A stretch of DNA of 27,631 bases, taken from assembly GCA_964553715.1 (NCBI GenBank), contig CAZKKY010000016.1, positions 1 to 27,631 of the forward strand. Reading direction: 5' to 3'. Origin of the DNA: JAGOJE01 sp964553715. GTDB lineage: Bacteria > Pseudomonadota > Alphaproteobacteria > Rickettsiales > Rickettsiaceae. Numbering within the stretch: position 1 is the first letter of the stretch; every line of letters starts with the position of its first letter. The notes under the pieces are model-generated. The model made no database searches, was not told the DNA's origin, and was given only the letters and a program-made list of their open reading frames with translations. A program made the position numbers and the translations under genes. Shown here piece by piece: positions 1-7,097 of the stretch.

Positions 1-50
1 ACAAAGTAGGTCGACCTCATATAACTTTTTTGGTCTAATTTAGGGGCGCA

Positions 51-301
51 TTATAATCCAGCCTTTTCCTGGATTGCTTCCCCACTTTGTGGTTCGCAAT
101 GACGAGTGGCAGTAAACATCACATAATTTTTATCCTCTAGCAGTTCTTTGAACCATTCACCTTGGGCTTTATCACATCCTTCTCCAGCATATCGCCAAAA
201 CTGCGGCTGTGCTTTTTCATAGGATAAGCGCTTTGCTTTTGACAGCGAAACCATGGCGTCGATATCAGAGGCTTTCATGGACGCGTGATTATGTTCACCA
301 T
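51..301 (-). pseudogene. Broken GNAT acetyltransferase, frameshifted and repeat-truncated
   Basis: This is the N-terminal third of a GNAT-type N-acetyltransferase. The likely start is the ATG at 301, which has a strong GGAGG five bases upstream and overlaps the stop of the preceding GNAT gene (ATGGTGA). It reads MVNIITRP and then hits a stop. One extra base near 278-282 would restore R-P-M-KASDIDAMVSLS, the expected first strand and helix of the fold. The open frame then continues through the KAQPQFWRYAGE region to about FTA, where it runs into the palindromic repeat and ends as RHCEPQSGEAIQEKAGL. The acetyl-CoA binding core (the Q/RxxGxA loop) is absent, so no activity is expected. The frame is also open from an in-frame ATG at 326, but that start adds an unrelated N terminus and ignores the Shine-Dalgarno site. 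Confidence 0.7.
56..104. repeat. Dispersed palindromic repeat copy, nested hairpins
   Basis: This stretch holds two adjoining inverted repeats. ATCCAG (56-61) pairs with CTGGAT (69-74). ATTGC (73-77) pairs with GCAAT (96-100), and inside it CCAC (82-85) pairs with GTGG (89-92). The minus-strand translation contains RHCEPQSGEAIQ, very close to the RHCERSEAIQ peptide that marks a common dispersed repeat in Rickettsiales and related genomes. It forms the 3' end of a broken acetyltransferase gene. Family membership comes from memory of the translated motif, not from a search. Confidence 0.65.
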
Positions 302-891
302 TGCGCCTCCAAATAAGGAAGGTCATTTTCAGAAAAAATAGAATAGGTTTGTAGCTCAGCTAACTTTGCATCATATCTTGGCCAACCACCTTTTTGTATA
401 TATTCAAGCTTAAATCCCAGTTTCAATGGTACTTTTGTTGAGGCTACATTTTCAGCATCACAGTATATTTCAAGTTTTTTAGCTCCAAACACCTTGAATG
501 CAAGTAATGACATAGCATGCGCTGCTTCTGTGGCATATCCATTACTCCTCTTGCTTTTGCATATAAAATAAGAAATACCAAACTGCGGAATCATCCAGTT
601 AGCTTGAAATGATGGGAAGGCACATCTACCGACTATTTTGTCAGTCTCTTTTTCTATGATAAGATATCTAATAAATTCTCTTAAAATAAAATCAGCATGA
701 TGCCTTCGACACTCTTCTTCAAGCGTTTCAGGATTGGGTATATTTGGGGACCAATTTAGCCATTTTACATAGTCTTCGTAACCATCACTGATCGCTTGAT
801 GTAGCTTTTGGCCAAAACCTGCTTTTGGCATTTGTAGTTTTAAGCGTGGTGTTTGAATGAATTCTGGCAGATTGATTAGTAATTTACTCAT
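295..891 (-). CDS. GNAT N-acetyltransferase, RimJ/RimL-like
   Basis: The product is a 198-residue acetyltransferase of the GNAT superfamily (Acetyltransf_3, RimJ/RimL-like), expected to move an acetyl group from acetyl-CoA to an amine on a protein or small molecule. The opening IQTPRLKLQMP is the typical first strand of this subgroup. RSNGYA at residues 115-120 is the pyrophosphate-binding Q/RxxGxA loop, N148 fits the conserved asparagine, and LGFK at 158-161 is the usual C-terminal strand. I chose the ATG at 891 because AGGAGG lies five bases upstream; a GTG at 897 has no room for that site. The start overlaps the upstream stop by 8 bases (ATGAGTAA), so translation is probably coupled. The substrate cannot be told. 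A second, broken GNAT gene follows at once. Confidence 0.8.
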   Translation of the reverse strand: MSKLLINLPEFIQTPRLKLQMPKAGFGQKLHQAISDGYEDYVKWLNWSPNIPNPETLEEECRRHHADFILREFIRYLIIEKETDKIVGRCAFPSFQANWMIPQFGISYFICKSKRSNGYATEAAHAMSLLAFKVFGAKKLEIYCDAENVASTKVPLKLGFKLEYIQKGGWPRYDAKLAELQTYSIFSENDLPYLEAQW

Positions 892-1210
892 CCTCACCTC
901 CTAAATTTTTTGCAAGCTCAGCCTCAATCTCTTCAATCGTTGGCAATGCGGTTTTGAAATTTTCCGGCAGTGCGTCTTGAAACCTATACTCGGCAAGCCC
1001 TATGGGTTTTGACAAATGGGCGCAGTATACACTATCTCTTTCACACGGATCTTCTATAAATTTTGAGGCTGTCTTAAAATCACCACTCCCATCATCCGCA
1101 AAATAGATGAATTCTTTTTCTTCTCTTTTGATAGTTCCAGGAATAATTGTTCTTTCATGTGGAGAAACAAGCGTTTTTAGAAAATCTTCAAATGTATTAT
1201 ACTTTCTCAT
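884..1210 (-). CDS. Small acidic protein, candidate immunity protein
   Basis: I do not recognise this 108-residue protein. It is rich in Glu and Asp, has no signal peptide or membrane segment, and should be cytosolic. It carries two Cys (about residues 52 and 59) and an acidic C-terminal tail. It starts 44 bases after the end of a nuclease-toxin-like fragment on the same strand and overlaps the following acetyltransferase gene by 8 bases. A small acidic protein immediately downstream of a polymorphic-toxin nuclease domain is the usual layout of an immunity gene, and that is the only ground for the proposed role. A weak AAGG site precedes the ATG. It could equally be an unrelated hypothetical protein. 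Confidence 0.6.
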   Translation of the reverse strand: MRKYNTFEDFLKTLVSPHERTIIPGTIKREEKEFIYFADDGSGDFKTASKFIEDPCERDSVYCAHLSKPIGLAEYRFQDALPENFKTALPTIEEIEAELAKNLGGEDE

Positions 1211-1254
1211 TATTATTACCTTATTTGTTTTTAATTACAGGAGTGATCATAAAT

Positions 1255-1629
1255 TCAATATTTTATAGAACATTCTGGATTATTTATAGATCTATTCCAA
1301 TCCTTAACAAACTTAGCTTCAACCGCTACTGTTTTTTCTTCAATACCAGCAAAAGCATGATCCGCTATACCTGTTACCGTCTTTCCATCCAGTCTAGTAA
1401 AATATTTATTATCCAAAGCATTTTGAATACTATACCTGTCAACCACTGCACTTTCATAGCTTTTAGCAGTAGGTCCTGTAGCTTTCCTTGATTTTACTAT
1501 TTCAACAGGGTCAGTTACAAGAAAATCATGCTTTATTTCTACATGGTTTTTATATGAATGCACACCATGCTTAGCAACATCAGCACCATAATCTTTGGAC
1601 TTTAGGCCAATGCCAGTATCATCAAAAGA
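1255..1629 (-). pseudogene. Fragment of a PD-(D/E)xK nuclease toxin domain
   Basis: The frame is open for 124 codons directly after the uvrA stop and in the same frame, but it has no ATG; the only plausible initiator is a GTG at 1563, without a clear ribosome site. The sequence contains GIADHAF and then VAVEAKF, a D-x(13)-ExK arrangement that matches the catalytic core of a restriction-endonuclease-fold (PD-(D/E)xK) nuclease. The stretch VEAKFVKDWNRSI resembles the restriction-endonuclease-fold domains found at the C terminus of polymorphic toxins. Such proteins normally continue well past this point and carry long N-terminal delivery regions, neither of which is here, so I read it as a relic truncated at both ends. 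The nuclease fold is inferred from motif spacing only. Confidence 0.5.
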
Positions 1630-4497
1630 TTACTTCAGATATTTTTTTAAGAATTTTCCTGTAACACTTCTTTCGCACTCAGATACTTCATAAGGTGTGC
1701 CGCATATTACAACTTCTCCGCCCATATTACCACCTTCAGGGCCTATATCGATTATGCTATCAGCAGTTTTTATAACATCCATATTATGTTCTATAACAAC
1801 TACTGTGTTACCTAAATCCACAAGTTTATGAAGCACTTGTAATAACCTATTTATATCATCTGAGTGAAGACCTGTAGTTGGCTCATCTAGAATATAAAGA
1901 GTTTTACCTGTTGAACGTTTAGACAATTCTTTTGCAAGTTTTACTCTTTGAGCCTCACCGCCAGATAGGGTAGTAGCAGACTGACCAACTTTAATATATC
2001 CAAGCCCTACTTCATTTAAGGTATGTAGTTTTTCGTATATGGAAGGTACTTTGTCAAAAAACTTCATAGCATCTTCAGCTGTCATTTCTAAAATATCAGC
2101 TATAGATTTATCCTTATATTTTATCTCTAATGTTTCCCTATTATATCTTTTACCATCACATACATCACATTTTACATATACATCTGGTAAGAAATGCATC
2201 TCTATTTTGATTAGACCATCCCCTTGGCAAGCCTCGCATCTTCCACCTTTTACATTAAAAGAAAATCTACCAAGTTTATATCCTCTGGCTTTAGATTCCG
2301 GAAGCTCTGTAAACCAATCTCTAATTGGTGTAAAAGCCCCGATATATGTTGCAGGGTTAGATCTAGGAGTCCTTCCAATAGGAGATTGATCAATATCAAT
2401 AATCTTATCTATATGATCTAAACCTGTTAGACTTTGATATTCTCCGTGAACTATAGATGTAGAACCTTCTAGCCTCTTCATAGCTGCCTTGTATAAAGTG
2501 TGTATTATAAGACTAGATTTACCACTTCCAGATACGCCTGTTATAACAGTAAAGGTTCCTAGATTAATTTTAATATCTACATTCTTTAAATTATTACTTG
2601 TAGCTCCTTTTAGTTCTATAAATTTCCCTTCATGTCCTGATCTTAATTTTTCAGGAATTGGTATTATTTTTCTTCCACTAAGATACTGGCCAGTAATGCT
2701 TTCGGTAGATTGTTTTATATCATTAATATCCCCTTCTGCAATAATATTGCCACCATGAATTCCAGCACCTATTCCAACATCTATAATGTGGTCAGCTTCC
2801 AGCATAGTTTCTTCATCATGCTCTACAACAAGTACAGTATTGCCAAGATCTCTAAGGTTTTGTAATGTTGCAATTAGTCTTTCATTATCTCTTTGATGAA
2901 GTCCTATAGAAGGCTCATCAAGAACATAAAGTACTCCGCTAAGGCCTGAGCCTATTTGCGAAGCAAGCCTTATCCTCTGACTTTCTCCTCCAGATAATGT
3001 ACCAGACTCCCTAGATAAAGTAAGATAATTAAGACCAACATTGACCAAAAAACGTAATCTTTCAAATAGTTCTTTTAAAATTCTTTCTGCTATTTTTTTA
3101 TCTCTCTCTGATAGATGCCTTGGTAAAGCTTCTATCCATTTTTGCGCATCAGTGATGGTCATTCGAGAGACCTCACCTATATGAATACCACCTATCTTTA
3201 CACATAAAGATTCCTCTTTAAGTCTATAACCATTACAAAGAGAACAACTATGCTCAGAGCGATATTTAGATAATTCTTCACGCATCCACATAGCATCTGC
3301 CTTACGATATTTTTCTTCAAGGCTTGGTATTATTCCCCCAAAAGTTTGAGTGACTTGGTCAGACCTATCACCATCAAAATACGTGAAGTCTATTTCTTCA
3401 TTAGAACCATAAAATAATATTTTTTGTATTTCAGGATTCAATGTAGAAAAAGGATCGGTAAGATTGAATTTATAATGCCTTGCTAAAGACTCTAATGTTT
3501 GTAGAAAAATCTTCGATTTAGAATTAGACCAAGGAATAATAGCTCCGTCTATAATGCTAAGATTTTTATTAGGTACTACAAGGTTAGGATCAAAGAACAT
3601 TTCTTTTCCTAGTCCATCACATTTAGGGCATGCTCCAAAGGGACTATTAAATGAAAAGATTCTCGGTTCTATTTCAGTAAGTTGAAAACCCGAAACTGGG
3701 CAAGAGTATCTTTCTGAAAGAACGATTCTATCACCTTTTTTGTGTTCAGTCGTGTTGTTTTCAGGAAGGTCCACAATGTCAATATATATAATACCATTAC
3801 TAGTTTTTAAAGCAAGCTCTATACTATCTGCGGTCCTATTTCCAAGATCTTCAGATACAACAAGGCGATCAATTATTACCTCAATATTATGTTTCTTCGT
3901 CTTCTCAATCTTTGGAGCATCATCAATATCATAAGTTTCTCCATCGACTATTATTCTCTGAAAACCATGCTTTTTGAGATTAACGATTTCTTTTCTAAAT
4001 TCCCCCTTTTCCCCTCTTGCTATAGGTGATAGAATATAAATTTTTGATGATTCAGGCAAAGAATTTACTATATCTACCATTTCTGATATAGTTTGGCTTT
4101 TAATAGGAAGACCAGTTGCTGGAGAGTAAGGAACCCCAATTCTTGCAAATAAAAGCCTTAAATAATCATATATCTCTGTTATTGTACCAACTGTAGATCT
4201 AGGATTCTTTGATGTGGTTTTTTGGTCTATTGCAATAGCAGGTGATAACCCAGAAATAGATTCCACATCTGGCTTGTTGTTGAGTTGTAAAAACTGACGA
4301 GCATAAGATGATAGGCTCTCGACATATCTTCTTTGGCCTTCAGCATATATCGTATCAAAAGCTAGGGAAGATTTTCCTGATCCGCTAAGACCTGTTACAA
4401 CAACGAATTTATTTCTTGGAACATCAACATTCACGTTTTTTAGATTATGTTCTTTTGCTCCCCTAACTTTGATATATTCTTGTGATGATACTGCCAT
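1630..4497 (-). CDS. uvrA: Excinuclease ABC subunit UvrA
   Basis: UvrA is the damage-recognition ATPase of nucleotide excision repair; as a dimer it loads UvrB at bulky lesions. The 955-residue length is full for the family. Two ABC ATPase modules are visible: the first Walker A is GLSGSGKSS at residues 36-44, the second GVSGSGKSS lies near residue 650, and both signature motifs (TLSGGESQR and TLSGGEAQR) and Walker B strands (VLDEPSIGLH, ILDEPTTGLH) are intact. The C-terminal zinc module (CEAC, CDVC) is complete. The first zinc module reads CPVSG in place of CPxCG, a change I recall as usual in alphaproteobacterial UvrA. The gene is divergent from ssb, with a promoter in the 101-base gap. A nuclease-like relic follows immediately. 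Confidence 0.98.
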   Translation of the reverse strand: MAVSSQEYIKVRGAKEHNLKNVNVDVPRNKFVVVTGLSGSGKSSLAFDTIYAEGQRRYVESLSSYARQFLQLNNKPDVESISGLSPAIAIDQKTTSKNPRSTVGTITEIYDYLRLLFARIGVPYSPATGLPIKSQTISEMVDIVNSLPESSKIYILSPIARGEKGEFRKEIVNLKKHGFQRIIVDGETYDIDDAPKIEKTKKHNIEVIIDRLVVSEDLGNRTADSIELALKTSNGIIYIDIVDLPENNTTEHKKGDRIVLSERYSCPVSGFQLTEIEPRIFSFNSPFGACPKCDGLGKEMFFDPNLVVPNKNLSIIDGAIIPWSNSKSKIFLQTLESLARHYKFNLTDPFSTLNPEIQKILFYGSNEEIDFTYFDGDRSDQVTQTFGGIIPSLEEKYRKADAMWMREELSKYRSEHSCSLCNGYRLKEESLCVKIGGIHIGEVSRMTITDAQKWIEALPRHLSERDKKIAERILKELFERLRFLVNVGLNYLTLSRESGTLSGGESQRIRLASQIGSGLSGVLYVLDEPSIGLHQRDNERLIATLQNLRDLGNTVLVVEHDEETMLEADHIIDVGIGAGIHGGNIIAEGDINDIKQSTESITGQYLSGRKIIPIPEKLRSGHEGKFIELKGATSNNLKNVDIKINLGTFTVITGVSGSGKSSLIIHTLYKAAMKRLEGSTSIVHGEYQSLTGLDHIDKIIDIDQSPIGRTPRSNPATYIGAFTPIRDWFTELPESKARGYKLGRFSFNVKGGRCEACQGDGLIKIEMHFLPDVYVKCDVCDGKRYNRETLEIKYKDKSIADILEMTAEDAMKFFDKVPSIYEKLHTLNEVGLGYIKVGQSATTLSGGEAQRVKLAKELSKRSTGKTLYILDEPTTGLHSDDINRLLQVLHKLVDLGNTVVVIEHNMDVIKTADSIIDIGPEGGNMGGEVVICGTPYEVSECERSVTGKFLKKYLK

Positions 4498-4533
4498 AAA
4501 CTTTTGAAGCCTGAAATTAAAGAAATCAGTAGC

Positions 4534-4563
4534 ATTATAGTTTTTTTTCTTTTATCATTGCAA
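4534..4563 (-). promoter_or_regulatory. uvrA promoter, sigma70 type
   Basis: On the minus strand TTGCAA (4563-4558) is followed after 18 bases by a perfect TATAAT (4539-4534). This puts the transcript start near 4526, about 29 bases before the uvrA ATG. No LexA-like GAAC or GTTC half-sites are seen in the gap. TTGCAA is its own reverse complement and may also serve ssb. Confidence 0.55.
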
Positions 4564-4586
4564 TAGATTTTTTAAAAACTTACAAA
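4558..4586 (+). promoter_or_regulatory. Possible ssb promoter sharing the -35 hexamer
   Basis: The same TTGCAA (4558-4563), read on the plus strand, lies 17 bases before TACAAA (4581-4586), a fair -10 element. The transcript would begin only a few bases before the ssb ATG at 4599, leaving little room for the ribosome site, so this assignment is weak. Confidence 0.25.
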
Positions 4587-4598
4587 GGTATAAACAAT

Positions 4599-5042
4599 AT
4601 GGCTGGTAGTCTAAATAAAGTAATTTTGATTGGCAATTTAGGAAAAGATCCTGAAATACGTTCTACTAACGATGGTAAAGAGATCGCAACTTTTTCTCTT
4701 GCTACCACAGAATCATGGCGCGACCGCATGTCTGGAGAAAAAAAAGAACGTACTGAATGGCACCGCATAGTTGTTTTTAGCGATGGCCTTGTGAATGTTA
4801 TCAAAAATTATGTTAAAAAAGGTAGCAAGCTTTATATAGAAGGAGTGTTACAAACAAGAAAATGGACAGATAATTCTGGAATAGAAAAATATTCAACCGA
4901 AATAGTACTACAGAACTTTAATTCTACATTAATTATGCTAGATAACAAAGGATCTGATAGTTATGACCATAGTTCTGGCAAATCATCCTCAGAGGCACCA
5001 AGCTTTGATCACAGCGATCTAGATGATGAAATTCCTTTTTAA
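4599..5042 (+). CDS. ssb: Single-stranded DNA-binding protein
   Basis: SSB coats single-stranded DNA in replication, repair and recombination and recruits partners through its C-terminal tip. The 147-residue protein begins with the typical OB-fold strand LNKVILIGNLGKDPEIR and contains the conserved TEWHRIVVF and GSKLYIEGVLQTRKW stretches (about residues 46-86). A flexible Ser/Asp-rich linker leads to the acidic tip DLDDEIPF, the partner-binding motif. The gene is divergent from uvrA, an arrangement also known in Escherichia coli. The last 20 bases, which encode the acidic tip, overlap the start of the next gene in another frame. Identity is secure. Confidence 0.97.
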   Translation: MAGSLNKVILIGNLGKDPEIRSTNDGKEIATFSLATTESWRDRMSGEKKERTEWHRIVVFSDGLVNVIKNYVKKGSKLYIEGVLQTRKWTDNSGIEKYSTEIVLQNFNSTLIMLDNKGSDSYDHSSGKSSSEAPSFDHSDLDDEIPF

Positions 5043-5850
5043 TATTCTGATATTACTTATAGTATTTAGTCTGAGCTCTTGTGGCTCTCAGTCTATTATG
5101 AAAAGAAAGGACGATGCTGATTCTATAGCATATTCAGCTGGGTTTACTAGTAAGCTAGTCCAGGGTGGTAAGTTTTTGATATATACATATCAAAAGATTA
5201 CAAACCCTACAAAGCCATATGTGATTTACATAGAAGGAGATGGGTCTATAATTAGTAGGGGCATTATTTCTTCTGACCCTACACCTCGTAATCATATGTT
5301 GCTTGAGCTCGCTACCATAGATAATCGTCCTAATGTTATATACGTAGCCCGTCCATGCCAGTATAGCATAGATAGTAATTTACAAGTGTGTAATTCTAGT
5401 TATTGGACAAGTAAACGATTATCTGATGATTCTGTAGAATCAATTAATGAAGTTATAAATAAAATCGCTAAAACAAGTGATGTAGATATCGTAGGATTTT
5501 CAGGGGGAGGAGGAATTGCTATTTTAGTATCTGCACGTAATACTAAGGTAAAAAGTGTTATTACAATAGCTGGTAATTTAGACCATGTATTGTTTAATAA
5601 ATTACACAATACATCTCCTATGCGAGATTCTCTTAATCCAATAGATTATGTTCATAAAATCAGTAATATCCCTCAATTACATTTATCTGGTGGATCTGAT
5701 AATATAGTTCCTCCCATTATAGCAAAAACTTTTGTAGAAAAAAGTAATTCTAGATGCTCTCACATCAAGATAATCTCTAATTTTACTCATACCAAAGGAT
5801 GGAATACTGTTTGGAAGGACATAACAAGTACTCCTGTAGTTTGCTATTAA
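5023..5850 (+). CDS. Lipoprotein with alpha/beta-hydrolase fold
   Basis: The 275-residue protein has a lipoprotein signal: a charged start, a hydrophobic stretch at residues 4-17 and the lipobox LSSC, so Cys20 should be lipidated and the body should face the periplasm. The rest fits an alpha/beta hydrolase. GFSGGGG (residues 158-164) is a nucleophile elbow with Ser160, Asp226 in GGSDNIVP is the likely acid and His256 in FTHTKGW the likely base, in the correct order. VIYIEGDG (67-74) may form the oxyanion loop. The substrate is unknown; esterase or peptidase activity is possible. The start lies inside ssb, giving a 20-base overlap in a different frame, which suggests coupled translation. A start at the second ATG (5026) is equally likely. 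Confidence 0.75.
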   Translation: MMKFLFNILILLIVFSLSSCGSQSIMKRKDDADSIAYSAGFTSKLVQGGKFLIYTYQKITNPTKPYVIYIEGDGSIISRGIISSDPTPRNHMLLELATIDNRPNVIYVARPCQYSIDSNLQVCNSSYWTSKRLSDDSVESINEVINKIAKTSDVDIVGFSGGGGIAILVSARNTKVKSVITIAGNLDHVLFNKLHNTSPMRDSLNPIDYVHKISNIPQLHLSGGSDNIVPPIIAKTFVEKSNSRCSHIKIISNFTHTKGWNTVWKDITSTPVVCY

Positions 5851-5888
5851 ATTATTCATGGACTATATAATAACTAAATAGGCGTAAT

Positions 5889-5943
5889 TGTTACCCCCGT
5901 GTAAACCTGGATCTACTGGATTTGCGCATACGTGGGAATAACA
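5889..5943. repeat. Degenerate palindromic dispersed repeat
   Basis: TGTTA (5889-5893) pairs with TAACA (5939-5943), followed inward by CCCCCGT against ACGTGGG with one mismatch. The centre, CTGGATCTACTGGAT, is itself partly symmetric. The layout matches the common dispersed repeat of the type TCATTCCCGCG...CTGGAT...CGCGGGAATGACA, with several decayed positions. It sits between two convergent genes, where it could also act as a bidirectional terminator. Confidence 0.55.
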
Positions 5944-5963
5944 CGATGGGATAAAATTTAAAA

Positions 5964-6794
5964 TTATATGTTCTTTGTTATAGAATCATATTGTTTTATT
6001 CTGCTTAAGATAGATTCAAGATCCTGAAGTTTTAACATAGATGGACCATCACTTGGAGCATTGTCAGGGTCTTGGTGAACTTCCAGAAATAGCCCTGCAA
6101 TACCTACTGATGCTGCTGCTCTTGATAAAATCTCTACATATTTACGGTCTCCACCACTTGAGCTTCCAAGCGCACTGGGTTGCTGAACCGAATGAGTAGC
6201 ATCAAAAATAACTGGAGCACCAGTTTCAGCCATTACAACTAAAGATCGCATATCAGAAACTAAAGTATTATAACCAAAACTAGCACCTCTTTCTGTAAGC
6301 ATTACATCATTACATCCAAAATGCTGTAATTTTTGAAAAACATTTTTCATATCCCATGGAGCAAGGAATTGACCCTTTTTCACATTCACTACCTTTCCTG
6401 TATGTGCTGCGCTTTTTAAAAGATCGGTTTGGCGGCATAAAAAAGCTGGTATTTGTAATATATCAGCTACATTAGCTACACTAGAGCATTGGTCTGCACT
6501 ATGAACATCCGTAATAATAGGACAACCAAATTCACTTTTTACTTTAGATAAAATTTCTAGACCATTTTCAATTCCTACCCCTCTTGCACTTGAAGCAGAT
6601 GTCCTATTTGCTTTATCAAAAGAAGATTTATATATAAAAGGAATATTTAAACGATTTGTAATATCCGATAGATGCTTTGCCATGAACAATGCATGGTCAA
6701 GACTTTCTATTTGGCATGGTCCAGCAATAAGAACAAACGGTAAATTATTTGCTATTTCAATACGATCTATTTTAATTAACTGTGATTTATTCAT
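5964..6794 (-). CDS. kdsA: 3-deoxy-8-phosphooctulonate synthase (KDO-8-P synthase)
   Basis: KdsA condenses phosphoenolpyruvate with arabinose 5-phosphate to make KDO 8-phosphate, a precursor of the LPS inner core, in the cytosol. The 276-residue length is normal. Family hallmarks are visible: VLIAGPCQIES near residue 21, KSSFDKANRTS near 56, GCPIITDVHS near 92 and DATHSVQQPS near 198. Its presence argues that the cell makes LPS. The gene is the third of a minus-strand run and starts 3 bases after the secG stop. The other Kdo genes are not in this window. Confidence 0.96.
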   Translation of the reverse strand: MNKSQLIKIDRIEIANNLPFVLIAGPCQIESLDHALFMAKHLSDITNRLNIPFIYKSSFDKANRTSASSARGVGIENGLEILSKVKSEFGCPIITDVHSADQCSSVANVADILQIPAFLCRQTDLLKSAAHTGKVVNVKKGQFLAPWDMKNVFQKLQHFGCNDVMLTERGASFGYNTLVSDMRSLVVMAETGAPVIFDATHSVQQPSALGSSSGGDRKYVEILSRAAASVGIAGLFLEVHQDPDNAPSDGPSMLKLQDLESILSRIKQYDSITKNI

Positions 6795-6797
6795 AAT

Positions 6798-7097
6798 TTA
6801 CTTAGCTATAGGTACTTTTGGTTCACTTTCTTGAGTTTCTTCTGTTAAAGGAAGATTAGTATGCATTTTTTTCTTAGTTGAAAGATTTGCAAGAACTATA
6901 GAATTTATCATAAAACACACGCCTAATACCATAGTAGTTTTTACGAAAAAATTTGCCGCAGATTGCGCAGTCATTATGCTTCCACCTGCCCCTCCGCCAG
7001 TTCCTAAAAGACCGTCAGAGTTAGACCTTTGGAGCAAAATAACAACAACAAGTAATATGGCGATAACAATCTGCACTACTAATAATATGTCTAACAT
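6798..7097 (-). CDS. secG: Preprotein translocase subunit SecG
   Basis: SecG is the small, non-essential subunit of the SecYEG channel and helps SecA drive export. The 99-residue protein has two membrane segments (about residues 2-22 and 54-72), the RSN motif after the first one, and the glycine-rich GLLGTGGGAGG loop, all standard for SecG. I chose the ATG at 7097, which shares one base with the tpiA stop (TAATG); a TTG at 7103 would add two residues. The Lys/Glu-rich tail after residue 74 is longer than the core needs. It lies between tpiA and kdsA with almost no spacing, so the three are probably co-transcribed. Confidence 0.93.
   Translation of the reverse strand: MLDILLVVQIVIAILLVVVILLQRSNSDGLLGTGGGAGGSIMTAQSAANFFVKTTMVLGVCFMINSIVLANLSTKKKMHTNLPLTEETQESEPKVPIAK

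Noticed and set aside
1147..1491. 114-codon plus-strand frame over the toxin relic
   Set aside because: It overlaps better-supported minus-strand frames and its Phe/Tyr/Ile/Ser-rich product has no recognisable family features.
3660..3770. CPVSG in place of CPxCG in the first UvrA zinc module
   Set aside because: I recall this Cys-to-Ser change as usual in alphaproteobacterial UvrA, so it is not a novelty here.
4498..4598. LexA (SOS) box between uvrA and ssb
   Set aside because: The gap has no GAAC or GTTC half-sites and no CTG-N10-CAG, so an SOS box is not supported.
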